DNA of 64,000 bases from Ovis canadensis (lineage: Eukaryota > Chordata > Mammalia > Artiodactyla > Bovidae): positions 40,650,501 to 40,714,500 of the forward strand of contig NC_091255.1 in the NCBI RefSeq assembly GCF_042477335.2, in the 5' to 3' direction. The stretch's first letter is position 1; each line of letters opens with the position of its first letter. Made by a program: the position numbers and the translations under genes. Positions 24,081 through 36,033 of the stretch are shown in pieces. The notes beneath the pieces were generated by a model, which did no database searches, had not been told where the DNA came from, and saw nothing but the letters and a program-made list of their open reading frames with translations.

Positions 24081-25757
24081 TTTATTGTGCATCTTACTTT
24101 TCCTCTCTGTCAAGTATTTCAGCTTGGAAGAGGTATTTACAAGGTACTGCTGAATAGTATGAAACAGGAATTGTTTTGCTGGTGATGAGAGAAGATGCCA
24201 TCCAGAAAAAAAAAAAAAAAAGGCAAGCATTAGGAGCCTCTCAGGATGAGCTCGAAGGCCTATATCCTCTTAGCTGCGTGCTTTTTGCCTGCCTGGATGG
24301 AGCCTGTCATTAGGGTAAAGCCCAAAGCCGTGTAATTAGAAATTCTACTTCTCGGCTCACGGACCCGCGGCAGGAACAGCCCTGCAGAGGCTGGTTCCTG
24401 AAATCTTAGGATCTTCGTGGTCCCGGCTGCCAGAGCCAAAATGCCAAACCTGGTAATTATGAGGTGGCTTTGCAAGCACACACCTGTTGTGAAGGTGCAG
24501 GCAGGACCTGCTGCCCCCTCACTGGGCAGACGACTGTGCATGGAGCATCCCCAAGGATGCTAGTTGTGTGTGTGTTTATCCTCTCCCTCCTCACCCTCCC
24601 CTCTCTTTCTAATCTTTCTTTCTTTCTAATCATCTGAACACTTGTTACTCTGTCTCTTTCTGAATGCCACATTCCTGACCATTTCATCTCATGAAGCCAC
24701 CTCTTTGGTTATTTCACTAGGAGTGGCCCTGGTGAACTGTGCTTTTCTCTGAAAACCAGAACCAAGAAAGTAGTCTTGCCCGTTTGGCTGTGTTGTTTTC
24801 CTCATCGTTCAGAAGAGACTCTGCACCAAGGGGCCCAGCTTGGAGGGTGGGAGTAAGCTGCTTGGGGGGTGGTATTGGGTGGTGGAGTTTTTTTCCCCAG
24901 GATGGTTCATCAGATACTTTCCACTCGACATTCCTGGTTTATAGCCAGGCTAATTTAATTTCCAGCCGAGAGGCGACTCCCCACATGATGGTAATCTCAA
25001 ATAGTTAATGAGCTAGAAGAGGAGGCAGCCTATTGAGTTGATTCTTGGGGGCTCTGCTCTGTGGCTTCGCAGAACTAATTTATCAGACTGTTTTTCTTGG
25101 TTGAAGAGACTTGTTCAGCCTGGCACAGCTTTGTGTATCTCCCCGCTTCTAAAGATGGATTGAGCCATGACTTCTGGCCTCTGGACATTTAGAACCAGCT
25201 TGCTTTGCCTTCTGCACCTGGTTTGTTTAAAGAGAAGAAGGAGAGCAGAGTGGATGCAGCCTCTGTCTGTGGTACCTGAAAACACCTTGTGCACAATCCT
25301 GGTTCTTTCTTTGTCCCCAGCAGAGTGGGGAGCAGAGCATTCTGGGCGAGCTGTATAGAACCATTTTGGTCTTTGAGGTTGTTCTTAGGATTTGGGGCAA
25401 GTGTTTTTTTCTCCTGCAGAATGCTGGAATTTGGAGAGATTTTTTTCTTTCTTGGCCTCACTGTGCGGCACGTGAGATCTTAGAGATTCCAGAGAACACA
25501 GCCCTTTCCCCAAATTCTCTGCAACCCCTAAAAGTGGGAGCACTCTGCTCTGAGGGCACGACTCTGAGATTTGCATGCCTGTTTTGCAGGCAGCAAGGGT
25601 AATGTTCTGTAATGATAATTAATAAGCCCCATTTCTGACCTGAGTGAGAGGAGAATCCTCTCTCTTCAGAGGAGGAGGGGGCCCCAGGAAAAGGGGTCCT
25701 TTCCTGGATAGACACTGTATTTGTCTCATAAAGAAGTCTCTCAGAATTACACATTCA
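24081..25757. other. Intron, no gene or clear repeat
   Basis: Unique-looking stretch with a poly-A run at about 24208-24224 and a CT-rich patch near 24589-24640. The 3' half is the possible conserved segment listed separately. Confidence 0.45.
24940..25660. promoter_or_regulatory. Possible conserved noncoding segment
   Basis: Repeat-free stretch with several TAAT/AATTA cores, for example near 24952-24962 and in AATGATAATTAATAAG (25610-25625). Conservation cannot be tested here. Weak call. Confidence 0.2.
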
Positions 25758-26180
25758 TGGAAACAGCTTAAGGAGATGTGGTATATACATATACAATAGA
25801 ATATTACTCACCTGTAAGGAAGAATGAAATTCTGCCATTTGCGACAACTTGGATGACCCTGGAGGGTATTATGCTGAGTGAAATCAGTCAATCAGAGAAA
25901 GACAAATACTGTATGATATCACTTTTATGTGGAATCTAAAAAATAAATAAACAAATGAAATTAATAAAACCAAAACAGACTCACAGAGAACAAACCAGTG
26001 GTTACCATTGGGGAGGCGGTGGGGGGAGGGGCAAGATAGGAGGAGGGGATTAAAAAGTACAAACTACTATGCACAGGAAATCTGGCCAATAGTTTATTAT
26101 TACTTTAAATGGAGTATATGTATGAAAATACAGAATCAGTATATTGTTTAACTATAACTTACATGATATGTATCAACTAT
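25758..26180 (+). mobile_element. L1 3' end
   Basis: Sense L1 ORF2/3' UTR text: 'TATGCTGAGTGAAATCAGTC', 'AGAAAGACAAATACTGTATG', then the 3' UTR 'AACCAGTGGTTACCATTGGG'. Confidence 0.85.
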
Positions 26181-26189
26181 GCATGCTAA

Positions 26190-26474
26190 CGGAGAAGGCT
26201 ATGGCACCCCACTCCAGTACTCTTGCCTGGAAACTCCCATGGATGGAGGAGCCTGGTGGGCTGCAGTCCATGCGGTTGCTAAGAGTTGGATATGACTGAG
26301 CGACTTCACTTTCACTTTTCACTTTCCTGCATTGGAGAAGGAAATGGCAACCCACTCCATTGTTCTTGCCTGGAGAATCCCAGGGATGGGGAAGCCTGGT
26401 GGGCTTCCGTCTATGGGGTCACACAGAGTTGGACACGACCGAATTGACTTAGCAGCAGCAGCAGCAGCAGCAGC
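26190..26474 (+). mobile_element. Bov-A2 dimeric SINE with (AGC)8 tail
   Basis: Two BovA units in tandem (26190-26325 and 26332-26450) end in eight AGC repeats (26451-26474). Flanked by an 11-bp duplication ATGCATGCTAA (26179-26189 and 26475-26485), placing the insertion inside an older antisense Bov-tA. Confidence 0.9.
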
Positions 26475-26666
26475 ATGCATGCTAAGTCACATCACTGTAG
26501 GCCACCAGGCTCCTCTGTCCAAGCAATTCTCCAGGTAAGAATACTGGAGTGGGTTGCTATGACCTTCTCGAGGGGATCTTCCAACCCAGGGATCAAATCC
26601 CCATTTCTCTGTCTCCTGCATTGGCAGGCAAGTTCTTTACCACTAGCACCACCCGGGAAGCCCAAT
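26475..26666 (-). mobile_element. Bov-tA SINE, host of the Bov-A2 insertion
   Basis: Antisense Bov-tA: 'GCCACCAGGCTCCTCTG', 'AGAATACTGGAGTGGG', 'CTGCATTGGCAGGCAAG', ending 'CCACCCGGGAAGCCC'. Confidence 0.85.
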
Positions 26667-27795
26667 GCTTCAATTTTAAAAAAAAAAAAGGGAAGAGAAA
26701 AAAGATGGTCAGGACTCCAGTTCTTGGCCTCCTTACACAGTCAGTTGATTCCATGCCTCATTTTGGTACCTGGCGGTCCTGCCTGCCTCCGTGTGACAAG
26801 TTAATTGATGTGCATTCAGCCAACCCAGGGAAACGGTGTCCTTGGGGGGAGTAGCGGGGGAAGGGAGGTATATTAACTTCCCAAATGTGCTAATGGGGCA
26901 GCAGAGAGGACTCTCTTGTTCTGCTCTTTAGGAGTGTTTGCTCACGGGCTTAGTGCTGTGTGTTCCCAGCCCTGGACTTGGAAGTGGATTCATTTGGGAA
27001 AGTAGCATCTTAAAGGTCTTTATTTGGTTTTGTCAGTGAATGGAGGGCAGTGCTGAGCATTGCAGGGAGAGGCAGTCATTGTTCACGACCCCGGCCTCCA
27101 GGCTGGCCTGCCAGGGAGCCTTGCACACCACCTGGGCTAATCTGTCTGGACCCAAAGCTAACTTAGAATCTGGGGTCATGTTCACCATATCTCCATTTCT
27201 GCTTTTTACATAGGCACTGAATCCTAAACCCTCTTGTGTTTATTTCATTTCTGGGCTGAGCACCTTCATTGTGTCCTGACTTCCATCCTGAAAAATGGAT
27301 TGGAAGCCACAGTTTCTGTGGGTGAACTCAGAACCCATAAGCGTCCCGCCCTCGATCCATCTTGCTTAAAAAACTGAAGGTCTTTCCTCATCTCTAACCT
27401 GCTTTCCTTTTTTTTCCTTCCTTCAATGTGTTTTCCAATCAGCTGTCCTGTTGTTTTTGCCCCCACACCCCCTTCCCATTCAGATCTACAGAATTGCATT
27501 TATTCTGTGTCCGCCTTCTTGAACACATACTTCAGGTGGTTTTTGAAGGATACTTAAAGGGCCACAAACACGTGAAATGTGAGAGTAAGAAAGGAGAATC
27601 CATAGTGGGGGCCACAAAGTGGACGTGACCTTCAGCTTCATGGCAGCCTTCACAGACAGACAGGCCTCAGTTACACAAGTCATTCAAACAAGCTGTTTGC
27701 TCAACAGAAAGCGTGACTGTTCTTGGTACTAAGATGGAAAGGTGGTTGGTATCAAGAGGATGCTGTGGGGTGAAAACCGCTGGTGTGGAGAGCAC
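26667..27795. other. Intron, no feature recognised
   Basis: No gene or confident repeat. A poly-A run sits at 26678-26690. Confidence 0.5.
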
Positions 27796-27797
27796 CC

Positions 27798-28272
27798 TTT
27801 TTTATGTTTATTTTATTGACGTATAGTTGATTTACAATGCTGTGTTAATTTCTGCTGTACAGAAAAGTATATATATATACATTCTTTTTTGTTTTCCTTT
27901 CCATTATGGCTTATCACAGGATATTGAATATAGTTCCCTATGCTATATAGTCAGAACTCGTTCATCCATTCTATATGTAATGGTTTGCATCTGCTAACCC
28001 CAGCCTCCCACTCCATCCCTCCCCTCCTCGCTAGCAACCACAGGTTTGTTCTCTATGTCTGTGAGTCTATTTCCGTTTCATAGATAAGGTCATTTCTGTC
28101 ATATTTCAGATTCCACATATAATTGATATCATATGGCATTTGGCTTTCTCTGAATTACTTCACTTAGTATGATAATCTCTGGGTCCATCCATGTTGCTGC
28201 AAATGGCATTATTTCATTCTTTTTTATGGCTGAGTAGTATTCCGTTGTATGGATGTATGTATATACATGTAT
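27798..28272 (-). mobile_element. L1 3' end
   Basis: Antisense L1 text: 'GTATAGTTGATTTACAATGC', 'GATATTGAATATAGTTCCC', 'GTCCATCCATGTTGCTGC', 'GCTGAGTAGTATTCCGTTG'. Confidence 0.88.
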
Positions 28273-28489
28273 GAAACTGAAAGTGCTATTCACTCACTCA
28301 TGTCTGACTCTTTATAACCCCGTAGACTGTAGCCTTCCAGGCTCCACTGTGTGTGGAATTCTCCAGGCAAGAATACTGGAGTGGGTAGCCATTCCCTTCT
28401 CCAGGAGATCTTTCTGACGCAGGGATTGAACTCTGGTCTCCTGCGTTGCGGGTGGATTCTGTACCATCTGAGCCACCAGGGAAATCCAT
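28273..28489 (-). mobile_element. Bov-tA SINE
   Basis: Antisense Bov-tA directly abutting the L1: 'TGAAACTGAAAGTGCTATTC', 'AGGCAAGAATACTGGAG', 'CATCTGAGCCACCAGGG'. Confidence 0.88.
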
Positions 28490-28513
28490 GTGTGTATACA
28501 CACACACACACAT
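28490..28513. repeat. TG/TA/CA microsatellite
   Basis: TGTGTATACACACACACACACA-type run next to the SINE head. Confidence 0.85.
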
Positions 28514-30228
28514 GCATACCACATCTTCGTTTGGATAGCATTCTTATGAAAAGCACATGGCTAATCCAGGCTTTTGGTAAAGGATAATTTTCTAAAGGCA
28601 AAAGGTAAAATCATGATTCATCCACTTACAATGTTAAGGATTATATTTCCTTAATGACCATGTTAAGGATTTTATTTTACTTACTATTAATGAGAGAACT
28701 TGGCAGCTGTTACCATTGGTCCAAAGAAGTCAAAAGAACCTAAGTTTCCTTGGAATAAAGGAACGTTGAGATGACTTTACAAGTGGGCAAAATTGACTTT
28801 TCCCATGTAGTGGGTAATGGAGAGGGAAACCCACAGAAGTTCTACCAGAAAGCACTTATTTGCATGCCTGTGGTCAAGAATCATATTGCCTTGCCATGTT
28901 GTTACCTATAATTTACAGAGTTGCAAAATATCTCAAAAGCAATAAGAAAGCTATCTCCAGATAATGTGTTGTTCAGTTTTCCATTGGAGACACCCAGTAA
29001 TCTTTTCTGCTTATTCCAGTGTTCTTTACACCTTCTTGTATCAAGCTTCAGTAGCCTCACGGAGTGTATCATCAGCTAACAGCCCGGATCTGTCCCCTCC
29101 ACTCCTGATATACCTTCAAGTTGCTCAGTCCCATGTTTGATATGGCTTCTCATTGTCTGAGATCAAATCCAAGTTCTTTCTAGCAACTGTCCATTCATTT
29201 GTGCACCTTTCATTCATCTAAGAGCCGTTGAAACTGGCCACAGTGCAAATAAGGCAGAGTCCATGCTTCAACCCCCTGGAAGTGGATAATAGCAGACAGA
29301 GAAAGGGTATGCTAACATGTGTGTGTGAGTGTGCACGCACGTGTGAATATTTGCAGGGAGGCTGTTGGCAGGGTAGGATCATAAGAAGGGAGCAAGAATT
29401 GCTAACCCAGCCTAGGGTGGGAATGAGTGCTGTAGGAACGTATGAGAAGGAGGGGGACTCTGCTTGCCCGTGGCTGGGGTGAAGGGTAACAATGGAGGAA
29501 TGGGACAAGCATGTTCTTTTGGAAAGGTAGGGAGATTCCCAGCCAGGAAACTTGAACATCTTGTTCAATATCATGAGAAGCTGTGAAGTTTTCTAGGTTT
29601 GGCTTCTGGAAAAGATGTTGGGGAAGCAGTAGGGGCAGGGCTCGGCAGAGTGGAAAGGGGGCCACTCCAGCCACTTCCCAATCATTGTAGTCTTATTTCT
29701 CACCATTCCTCAAACAAACAAACTTCAGTCCAAGCCCAGTGTCTCAACCACTGCCTTATGTTCCTACGCTTGGGAATCTTTTCTTCTTGACAGCTTTGTT
29801 CCCCTTGGCCTTGGCACCAGCTCAAGGAAGCTGCAGACGTCCCGAAGGACATGACTTTTGGATGCTTGTTTTACACGTTTCAATGCAGTATCTATTGGGG
29901 AACTTCCTGGATGTGGAATTTCTCTCCAAATACACAGTGAGCCCCCGGAGGGCAAGAAACGTCTCCCTGAATGATACCTTCACACCGTGTCACTGGTTCC
30001 TGAACTGTCCACTCGCCATCCCACCCACGTTCCTAGTCCTTCCCTGATTCTTTAACCATCCATGAGAGATCCTGCCCACATTCCTAGTCTTTCCTCTTGC
30101 GACCAGAGGAGAGACATCTGGGGTCTCTCACCCCACCATCTCTTAGAGAATGCAAATGAATTTTAATAATTAAAGCAAAATAATAAGTAAAATGACAATG
30201 AATAGAAATCAGCTCATTAGAGTCATTT
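28514..30228. other. Intron, no feature recognised
   Basis: Unique-looking DNA with a short TG/CA patch near 29320-29343. No coding similarity seen. Confidence 0.5.
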
Positions 30229-30243
30229 CCCCCCCCCCCCCCC
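30229..30243. repeat. C15 homopolymer
   Basis: Fifteen consecutive Cs. Length is prone to slippage and assembly error. Confidence 0.95.
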
Positions 30244-30290
30244 GTTAACCCCTGCAACCACTTATTCTTTGAATAGAGAAGGCTTTTTGT

Positions 30291-30413
30291 TATTGCTGTT
30301 GTTCAGCCACTAAGTCGTGTACGATTCTTTGCGACCCCATGGCCTGCAGCACGCCACACTCCCCTGTCCTTCACCATCTCCCAGAGTTTGCTCAGATTCG
30401 TATCCATTGGTGG
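30291..30413 (-). mobile_element. BovB 3'-end fragment
   Basis: Antisense BovB tail: 'GTTGTTCAGCCACTAAGTCG', 'GCCTGCAGCACGCCAC', 'GTCCTTCACCATCTCCC'. Confidence 0.8.
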
Positions 30414-32134
30414 TTTATTACCGGCCTCCCCCAAAACTCTGCGACATCCAAAGTTCAAAAGTGAGAAGAGCTCATGGCTGGCATCTGTCCCTCAGGTGAA
30501 ATAAGGGACTTTGTTCTTTGTTATAGCTTCACGTGCAAGGTCAAGACCTTCTTTATGTGGATGGCCTCCTGATGGAATAGTGTCACTTAATGTAATGGGT
30601 GTGATGGTACATAAATGTTGCTCTAGGATTAATTACTTTGGGCATTCAGATCCTGATATGGTCACCATTTTCAAACCTTCCCCAAATGATAATTTATCAT
30701 CCCAGGTTGCCCCCAATTCTCTTTACATATTTGCCCTGTGACCCCCAGTCGTTAGCTTTAAGCACTGCAAGTTAATTTCCTTTCATTCATTCCTGTGTTC
30801 ATTCAGCAGATTATTTTCCAGTGCTTCCTATCCCAGGTTTTTTGCCATTTTTCTTGTATTTCTTTTGAAGATGTACCGTCTTACGAGTACCATCCAAAGA
30901 AATACAAAACAAAACAGGGCAGGCCATAAGATTGAACCAAACATCTTGTTCTTAGAAATCATCATTAGGCTTAAAAGTAGTTACAGGGTTAGTTTTTCAC
31001 TGGGGCTAATGCAGGGTAAAAGGCTAATCTCACTTGTAATTCTTAGCAGCCCTCTCACTAACCATTTGGTTATTTGATCCCCCTGGTGCTTGCAGTTTTG
31101 TTCCCTTGTGGGAGTTGTGGGGGAGGGGGAGGGAATGCTTTGTGTCAAGAACAGAAGCAAGGCTGGAAGTTTTAAGACTCACCATCTACCAAAAGGTTCT
31201 CACAGAATATGAACTGTCATGAGGGAATGTGCTCAAATAATCCAGAACACTTAAGCAAAACTTCAAGCCTCCAAGACTTTCCGTTTCTCCTATCCTTGGA
31301 CAAAATATACAGGCAAGTTGGACTCTGCTTCGCAATCTGTTACAGGTGTATTGAGGTTTTATTAAAAATGGTGACTGTGACAATAAGTGGATGAGACTCT
31401 GAGGAGGTTGCACTTACCTTTCTCCTCCTGAGAATCGGCTCTTAGAAGCCTCCATCCTTTCCAAACTGAGAGTCTCCATAAGCGTAGGAGAGGGTGGACT
31501 TTGATGGGTGTCTTTAGAGTTTCCGTCAGCCTTGCGCGTCACTTCCTGTCTCAAGACACCTTCCGATCAGCTTCAAGCACTAGGTCAGACCCACTGGGAA
31601 GAAACAAGTGCTGCTGCTGATAGGTGTGTGAGATAAGAAACTGCGGGTCTTCTTTGTCTGCGCGTCTGTCTCCAGCTTAATACACTCCCAGGGATGTTCT
31701 CTATGGGCAGAAAGCACCTCTTTTCTTCTCTAAAATGTTCTTAGCTATTTAGAGCCTGTGATAAGGGGGGTTTATTTGTTCTCATTTCCCATCCGTTGAG
31801 CTTTACTCAAACTTATGTCTGGAGTTTTTATTGACCTAATTTACTTTATACTGTTTTCAGCTGATAACCATAAAATGGGGTTCTGTTTGTTAAGTGGAAG
31901 GGGAGCGGGGAGCAGGATGCAGCCGTCATCTTGGACTTAAGAGTTGACTGGGGTTTCTCTCATCCCCAACTCCCGCTGGCCCCGCAGTCAGGGGGCAGGA
32001 AGGTAACGGATTATGTCAAGTCTTCACTCTGTGGATCTGGTTTCAGCAGTTGGGTTGTTTCTTTTCATCAGCCTCAGATGGCTCCTGCCCCTAAACGGAC
32101 TGTTTTACTTCCTGTAAACCTCATTCTCTGTCAT
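30414..32134. other. Intron, no feature recognised
   Basis: No gene or confident repeat seen. Confidence 0.5.
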
Positions 32135-32314
32135 GGAAAGAAAGAGGGAGAAAGAGAGAGGTGAGGAAGGAGAGCAAGAAAGGAAGAAAGGAAAAGAGGG
32201 AGGGGAAGAGGAGAAAAGAGAGAGAAGGAATGAGAGAGAGAGAGAGGGAGAGAGAAGGGAGGGAAGGAGGAAAGAGAGAGAGAAGGGAGGGAGGGAGGAA
32301 AGAGAGAGAAGGAA
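32135..32314. repeat. Polypurine GA/GGAA tract
   Basis: About 180 bp of almost pure purine on the + strand (GAGA, GGAA, GGGAGGGA units) with only a few pyrimidine interruptions. It gives long low-complexity frames on both strands that are not genes. Confidence 0.95.
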
Positions 32315-32742
32315 CCTTCCAAGGCTGGAAGTGTTCATATGAAAGGCCGCCTCATTTGCTGCTCCTTTTTGGCTTGGGTCATCACATCCGTTCAGTAATG
32401 TCAGTGCAAGAGGGGGAGCTTGGTTTTTCTTGGTTGCCAAGGTCCTACCAGGGGACTAAGAAAGAAGGTCCACACCCGGGATCCTTCCTGGCACAAGTGA
32501 GAATTTCAGGAAATGGAGACTCTTTCAAATACTTGTTTTACAAGAGACTTTGAATGTGAGAACCACTGTGGAATTTCTTTTTCCTTAGCAGTATTTCCCT
32601 AGAAATCTCCCTAGTACCTAGAGCCATAAGTCAAAGGAGATAAAGTGGGGACATGTGTGGGGGTCATCCCGCCTTACCCTTAGGTAGGGTTTTGCTGTGT
32701 TAGGAGCTTGTTCACGTATGAACTACGACTGAGTCTCATTCT

Positions 32743-32768
32743 TGTTTTGTTTTGTTTTGTTTTTTTTA
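32743..32768. repeat. (TTTTG)n and T-rich run
   Basis: About four TTTTG units run into a T8 tract. Confidence 0.9.
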
Positions 32769-32770
32769 AA

Positions 32771-32842
32771 GTATCTCCATTTTACAAATGAGGAGAGACA
32801 GCTCAGAGATGTTAGACAAGTTACCTGAGGACCCACAGCCTG
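32771..32842 (+). mobile_element. MIR 3' fragment
   Basis: 'ATCTCCATTTTACAAATGAG' and 'GCTCAGAGATGTTAGACAAG' match the MIR 3' half. Confidence 0.6.
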
Positions 32843-33194
32843 ACCTTGAGCTCTACTTTCCTTTCTGTTCTCTCAGGCACCAGGTTGCCTAGTTTGGGGG
32901 AGCCCTTGGCAGTAACCTCCATCTGAATTACATTCTTGGGGTTGACCTGTATCCTCAAGGTGCCTAAAGTACCCTTTGTACCTATTCAATCATTAAATAT
33001 TTGTATAGATTCTCCTGTACCGACTTGTGCCAACCTACAACTGGCTGGGGAAGGAGGTGGCATGAGGGTGTGGTGGGAGAGATGGAGATTGTAAGGGTCC
33101 CCTTACAGAATTTTAGAGCCAACAACCCTTTTAAACCAGTCCATTCACGTTTTAAAAGATTTTTAGATGTAGACCATTTTAAGTCTTTACTGAC

Positions 33195-33346
33195 TTTTTT
33201 TTTTTTTTACAGCAGTGCTTCTGTTTTATGTTTGAGGTTTTTGGCCACAACGCATGTGGGATCTTGGCTCCTTGACCAGGGATCAAACCTATGCTCCCTG
33301 CACTGGAAAATGGACTCTTAACCACTGGACCGCCAGGAAAATTCCC
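33195..33346 (-). mobile_element. CHR-like tRNA-derived SINE
   Basis: T-rich tail on the left, then 'TTGGCCACAACGCATGTGGG', 'TGACCAGGGATCAAACC', ending 'CCACTGGACCGCCAGG'. Confidence 0.82.
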
Positions 33347-33375
33347 ATTAACTTTTTTTATTAGTGTCAAAATCA

Positions 33376-33822
33376 ACTTTTTTTAATGGCTAAACTTTTT
33401 ATTTTGTATTGGAATATAGCCAGTCAACAATGTTGAGGTAGTTTCAGACAGCAGAGACTCAGCCATACATATACATGTATCCAGTCTCCCCCAAACTCCC
33501 CTCCCATCCAGGCTTCCAGGTAACACTGAGCAGAGTTCCCTGTGCTACACAGTAGGTTGTTGCTGGTTATCCATTTTAAATGTAGCAGCATGTACATGTC
33601 CATCCCAAACTCCCCAACTACCCGTTCTCCCTGTCCTTCCTCCTGGCCACTATAAGTTCGTTCTCTAAGTCTGTGAGTTTGTTTCTGTTTTGGAAATAAG
33701 TTCGTTTGTATCACGTCTTTTTACGATGCAATACCACTCAGCTGTCAGAAACAATGAAATCACGCCATTTGCAGCATCATGGATGGACCTAGAGGTTGTC
33801 TTTCTGAGTTAAGTAAGTCACC
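33376..33822 (-). mobile_element. L1 3' end with inverted 5' segment
   Basis: 33376-33722 is antisense L1 3' sequence ('TGTATTGGAATATAGCC', 'CAGAGTTCCCTGTGCTAC', 'TAAGTCTGTGAGTTTG'). 33723-33822 is sense L1 ('CACGCCATTTGCAGCATCATG', 'GATGGACCTAGAGGTTG') from just upstream in the same element. This is the layout of a twin-primed 5' inversion. Confidence 0.78.
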
Positions 33823-34489
33823 CATTAGTTTTTCTACACTGAGCCCGAAGCTTTGAGTGTCAGGTCTTGTCAGCGGCTGAGCAGGAACCAGAGCCGGGGC
33901 TTCAGGCGTCCAGCACCCTGTAGACTTCACTATGTTGGGAAGCCCCCTTCCCTTATCCGGGGTGCGGGTGGTTTGGGGGGACAGGGGGGTGGTGCTTCCC
34001 TGCGTGGGGAAGTGATTTCCATGCACTCTGTGTTGACTGGCGGTGCTAAGTGGTTCAGTCTTGAGTGAGGGTCTGTTTACTAACATTTGTACCTGGTTGC
34101 CAAGAGCACAGGGGTGGGGTGGGATGGGGGGAGCCTTTCTTGGGGTGAAGCCTGAGCTGGGAGAGGATTTCAGGAGCCTGTGAAACATACCAGCCAGTGC
34201 AGCCGCCTGAGGGCTGGCCCTTTGTTTCTGGGGAGTCACCCAGGCAGAGCCGGGCTCCCAGCACCCTGGGGAGAAGAAGCGGACTCCAGAGGGGAAGCCC
34301 ACACGGATCAGAGGTGAGGGCGGGTCGGGTCTACACAGAGAAGAATCTGTCCAGGGAGGGACAGCCTTCCCACAGCTGGCTGTGCTGCTGCCGAGGTCTC
34401 TTCTCCCTCTGGGTCCTGAGCTCTGCCCCCACCCCCCTGCCCACGGACAGGCTGATTTTACTTTCTAAAGACTGCGCTTCCCAGAAAAC
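33823..34489. other. Intron, no feature recognised
   Basis: GC-moderate unique-looking DNA. The antisense 180-codon frame at 33760-34302 has no recognisable domain. Confidence 0.5.
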
Positions 34490-35220
34490 TTTTTTTTCCC
34501 TCTCTTTCTATTGATCAAAAACAATTTTTTTTTCCAGGAAACGGGGGGCACAGATTACTCTGATTTCACATGGTTTGTGCCCGCACACAGTGAGGCCTAA
34601 TAAACACGAGCAGTGCCCCAGAGCGCCCAGACACAAAAGGCTATTAGCTTTTAATTGAAACCCTCCCTCTGTCCCCCAACTCCCCCAGTCCCTTCCAGGA
34701 ACAGGAACTCAGGCCTTTGTGAAGCAGGGTCTATAGTGGAGGATTCTGCCAAAATGAAAGGAATCTTGGGTTGACCCAGAGCTGCGAGATGCTCTTTTGA
34801 GCACCACCCCCTTATGGCACTCAAAGGCTTTTCATTTTCTGAGCAGTATTGAAATTCTCATACAATGGAGGCCAAATCCTTGCGGTGGGGGTTGAGGGGT
34901 GGGAGGGGCGAAAGGGGCGAGGGCTGGCAGAGGAGGGGGTCTGGGGGAGTCCATCCTTTGTTATGTCTCTTCTTTCCTACCCATTACCTTTTTTTAAAAA
35001 AAGTAAAAAGACCCAGTAAACTTTATAATGAATAACAACATCACTTCCGGGAGCCCAACCGCTCCAGGGACCAGAGAAACTAGGAGAACAACAGACTATT
35101 TATAATTTCATTTTAAATTATTTTAAACACTCCCGAAGGAGTTCTTTGATATGCAAACATCTCGCCCAAACGGAGATAATTATTTATGGAGATGTGTGGC
35201 CCTTTGAAAGGGAGCTCTCG
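34490..35220. promoter_or_regulatory. Candidate intronic enhancer
   Basis: Repeat-free AT-rich stretch with clustered factor motifs: TTAATTG (34651-34657), an ETS-like ACTTCCGG (35043-35050), a MEF2-like CTATTTATAA (35096-35105), a SOX-POU-like composite CTTTGATATGCAAAC (35144-35158) and a homeodomain TAATTA (35177-35182). Function is inferred from motif density only. Confidence 0.35.
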
Positions 35221-35739
35221 AATCCTTGGGCTCAGAGACTTCCTACAAAGGAAGAGGGTTCCAGATAAGAAGGGGCCGAGCTGATCCCCAGCCTCCTCCC
35301 AGCCCTCCTGCCTCCTCCCTCCTCCCCAGGGAAGAAAACTGCTTTAAAGATGAAACTTCCCAGGGTTACCACTTACAGCTCGAGTTACAAGTCTCAGGAG
35401 CAACCATGTCTCCTCGTCCACCGTCGAGGTTGCAGGCAGATTTCTCTTCTCATCTCTGCAGCTCTCATCTTCTGGAAGCGAACAGAAGCCACAAGCCTAG
35501 ACCTTTGTCTTTGTCCCCCATCCACCTGAAGTCCACTGTAACTTACAAACACACAAGGGAGAAGGACGCTGCCCTGGGGACAGTTTGGGGTACTCACCCG
35601 GGATGGAGGTTCAGGGCTGGTAGACAGGCCTTCGGGAAAGAGGACCCCAGTTGCACACACTTGTCACAGCAGAAACCCCTCTGATTAGGATGGCAATGAC
35701 CCTGGAGACTGCTCTTTTTCTTCCCCCTGGTTTTTCATT

Positions 35740-36033
35740 TTTGAAAATCTTTATTTATTTTTTTGCTTACCTTTGGTTCTGCTGAGTCTCCATTGCTGCG
35801 TGGACTTTCTCGAGGTGTGGCGAGCGGGGGCTGCGCTCTAGTTGCAGTGCGGGGGCTTCTCACTGCAGTGGCTTCTCTTGTGGCTCTGCAGGGCGCATGG
35901 GCTTCAGTAGTTGTGGCTCACAGGCTCAGCTGCTCCGTTGCACAGGCGGTCCTAGTTTCCAGACCAGGGATTGAACCCACGTCCCCTACACCGGCAGGTG
36001 GATTTGTAATTACTGGACAAACAAGGAAGCCCC
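35740..36033 (-). mobile_element. Full-length CHR-like SINE
   Basis: Antisense: A/T tail near 35745, 'GAGCGGGGGCTGCGCTCTAG', 'GGCTCACAGGCTCAGCTG', 'CAGGGATTGAACCCACG', ending 'AACAAGGAAGCCCC'. Confidence 0.87.

Noticed and set aside
32105..32553. 111-130 codon frames on both strands
   Set aside because: Produced by the GA-rich tract (Arg/Glu/Gly on one strand, Ser/Leu/Pro on the other).
33760..34302. 180-codon antisense frame
   Set aside because: No recognisable domain, partly over L1 sequence; likely chance.
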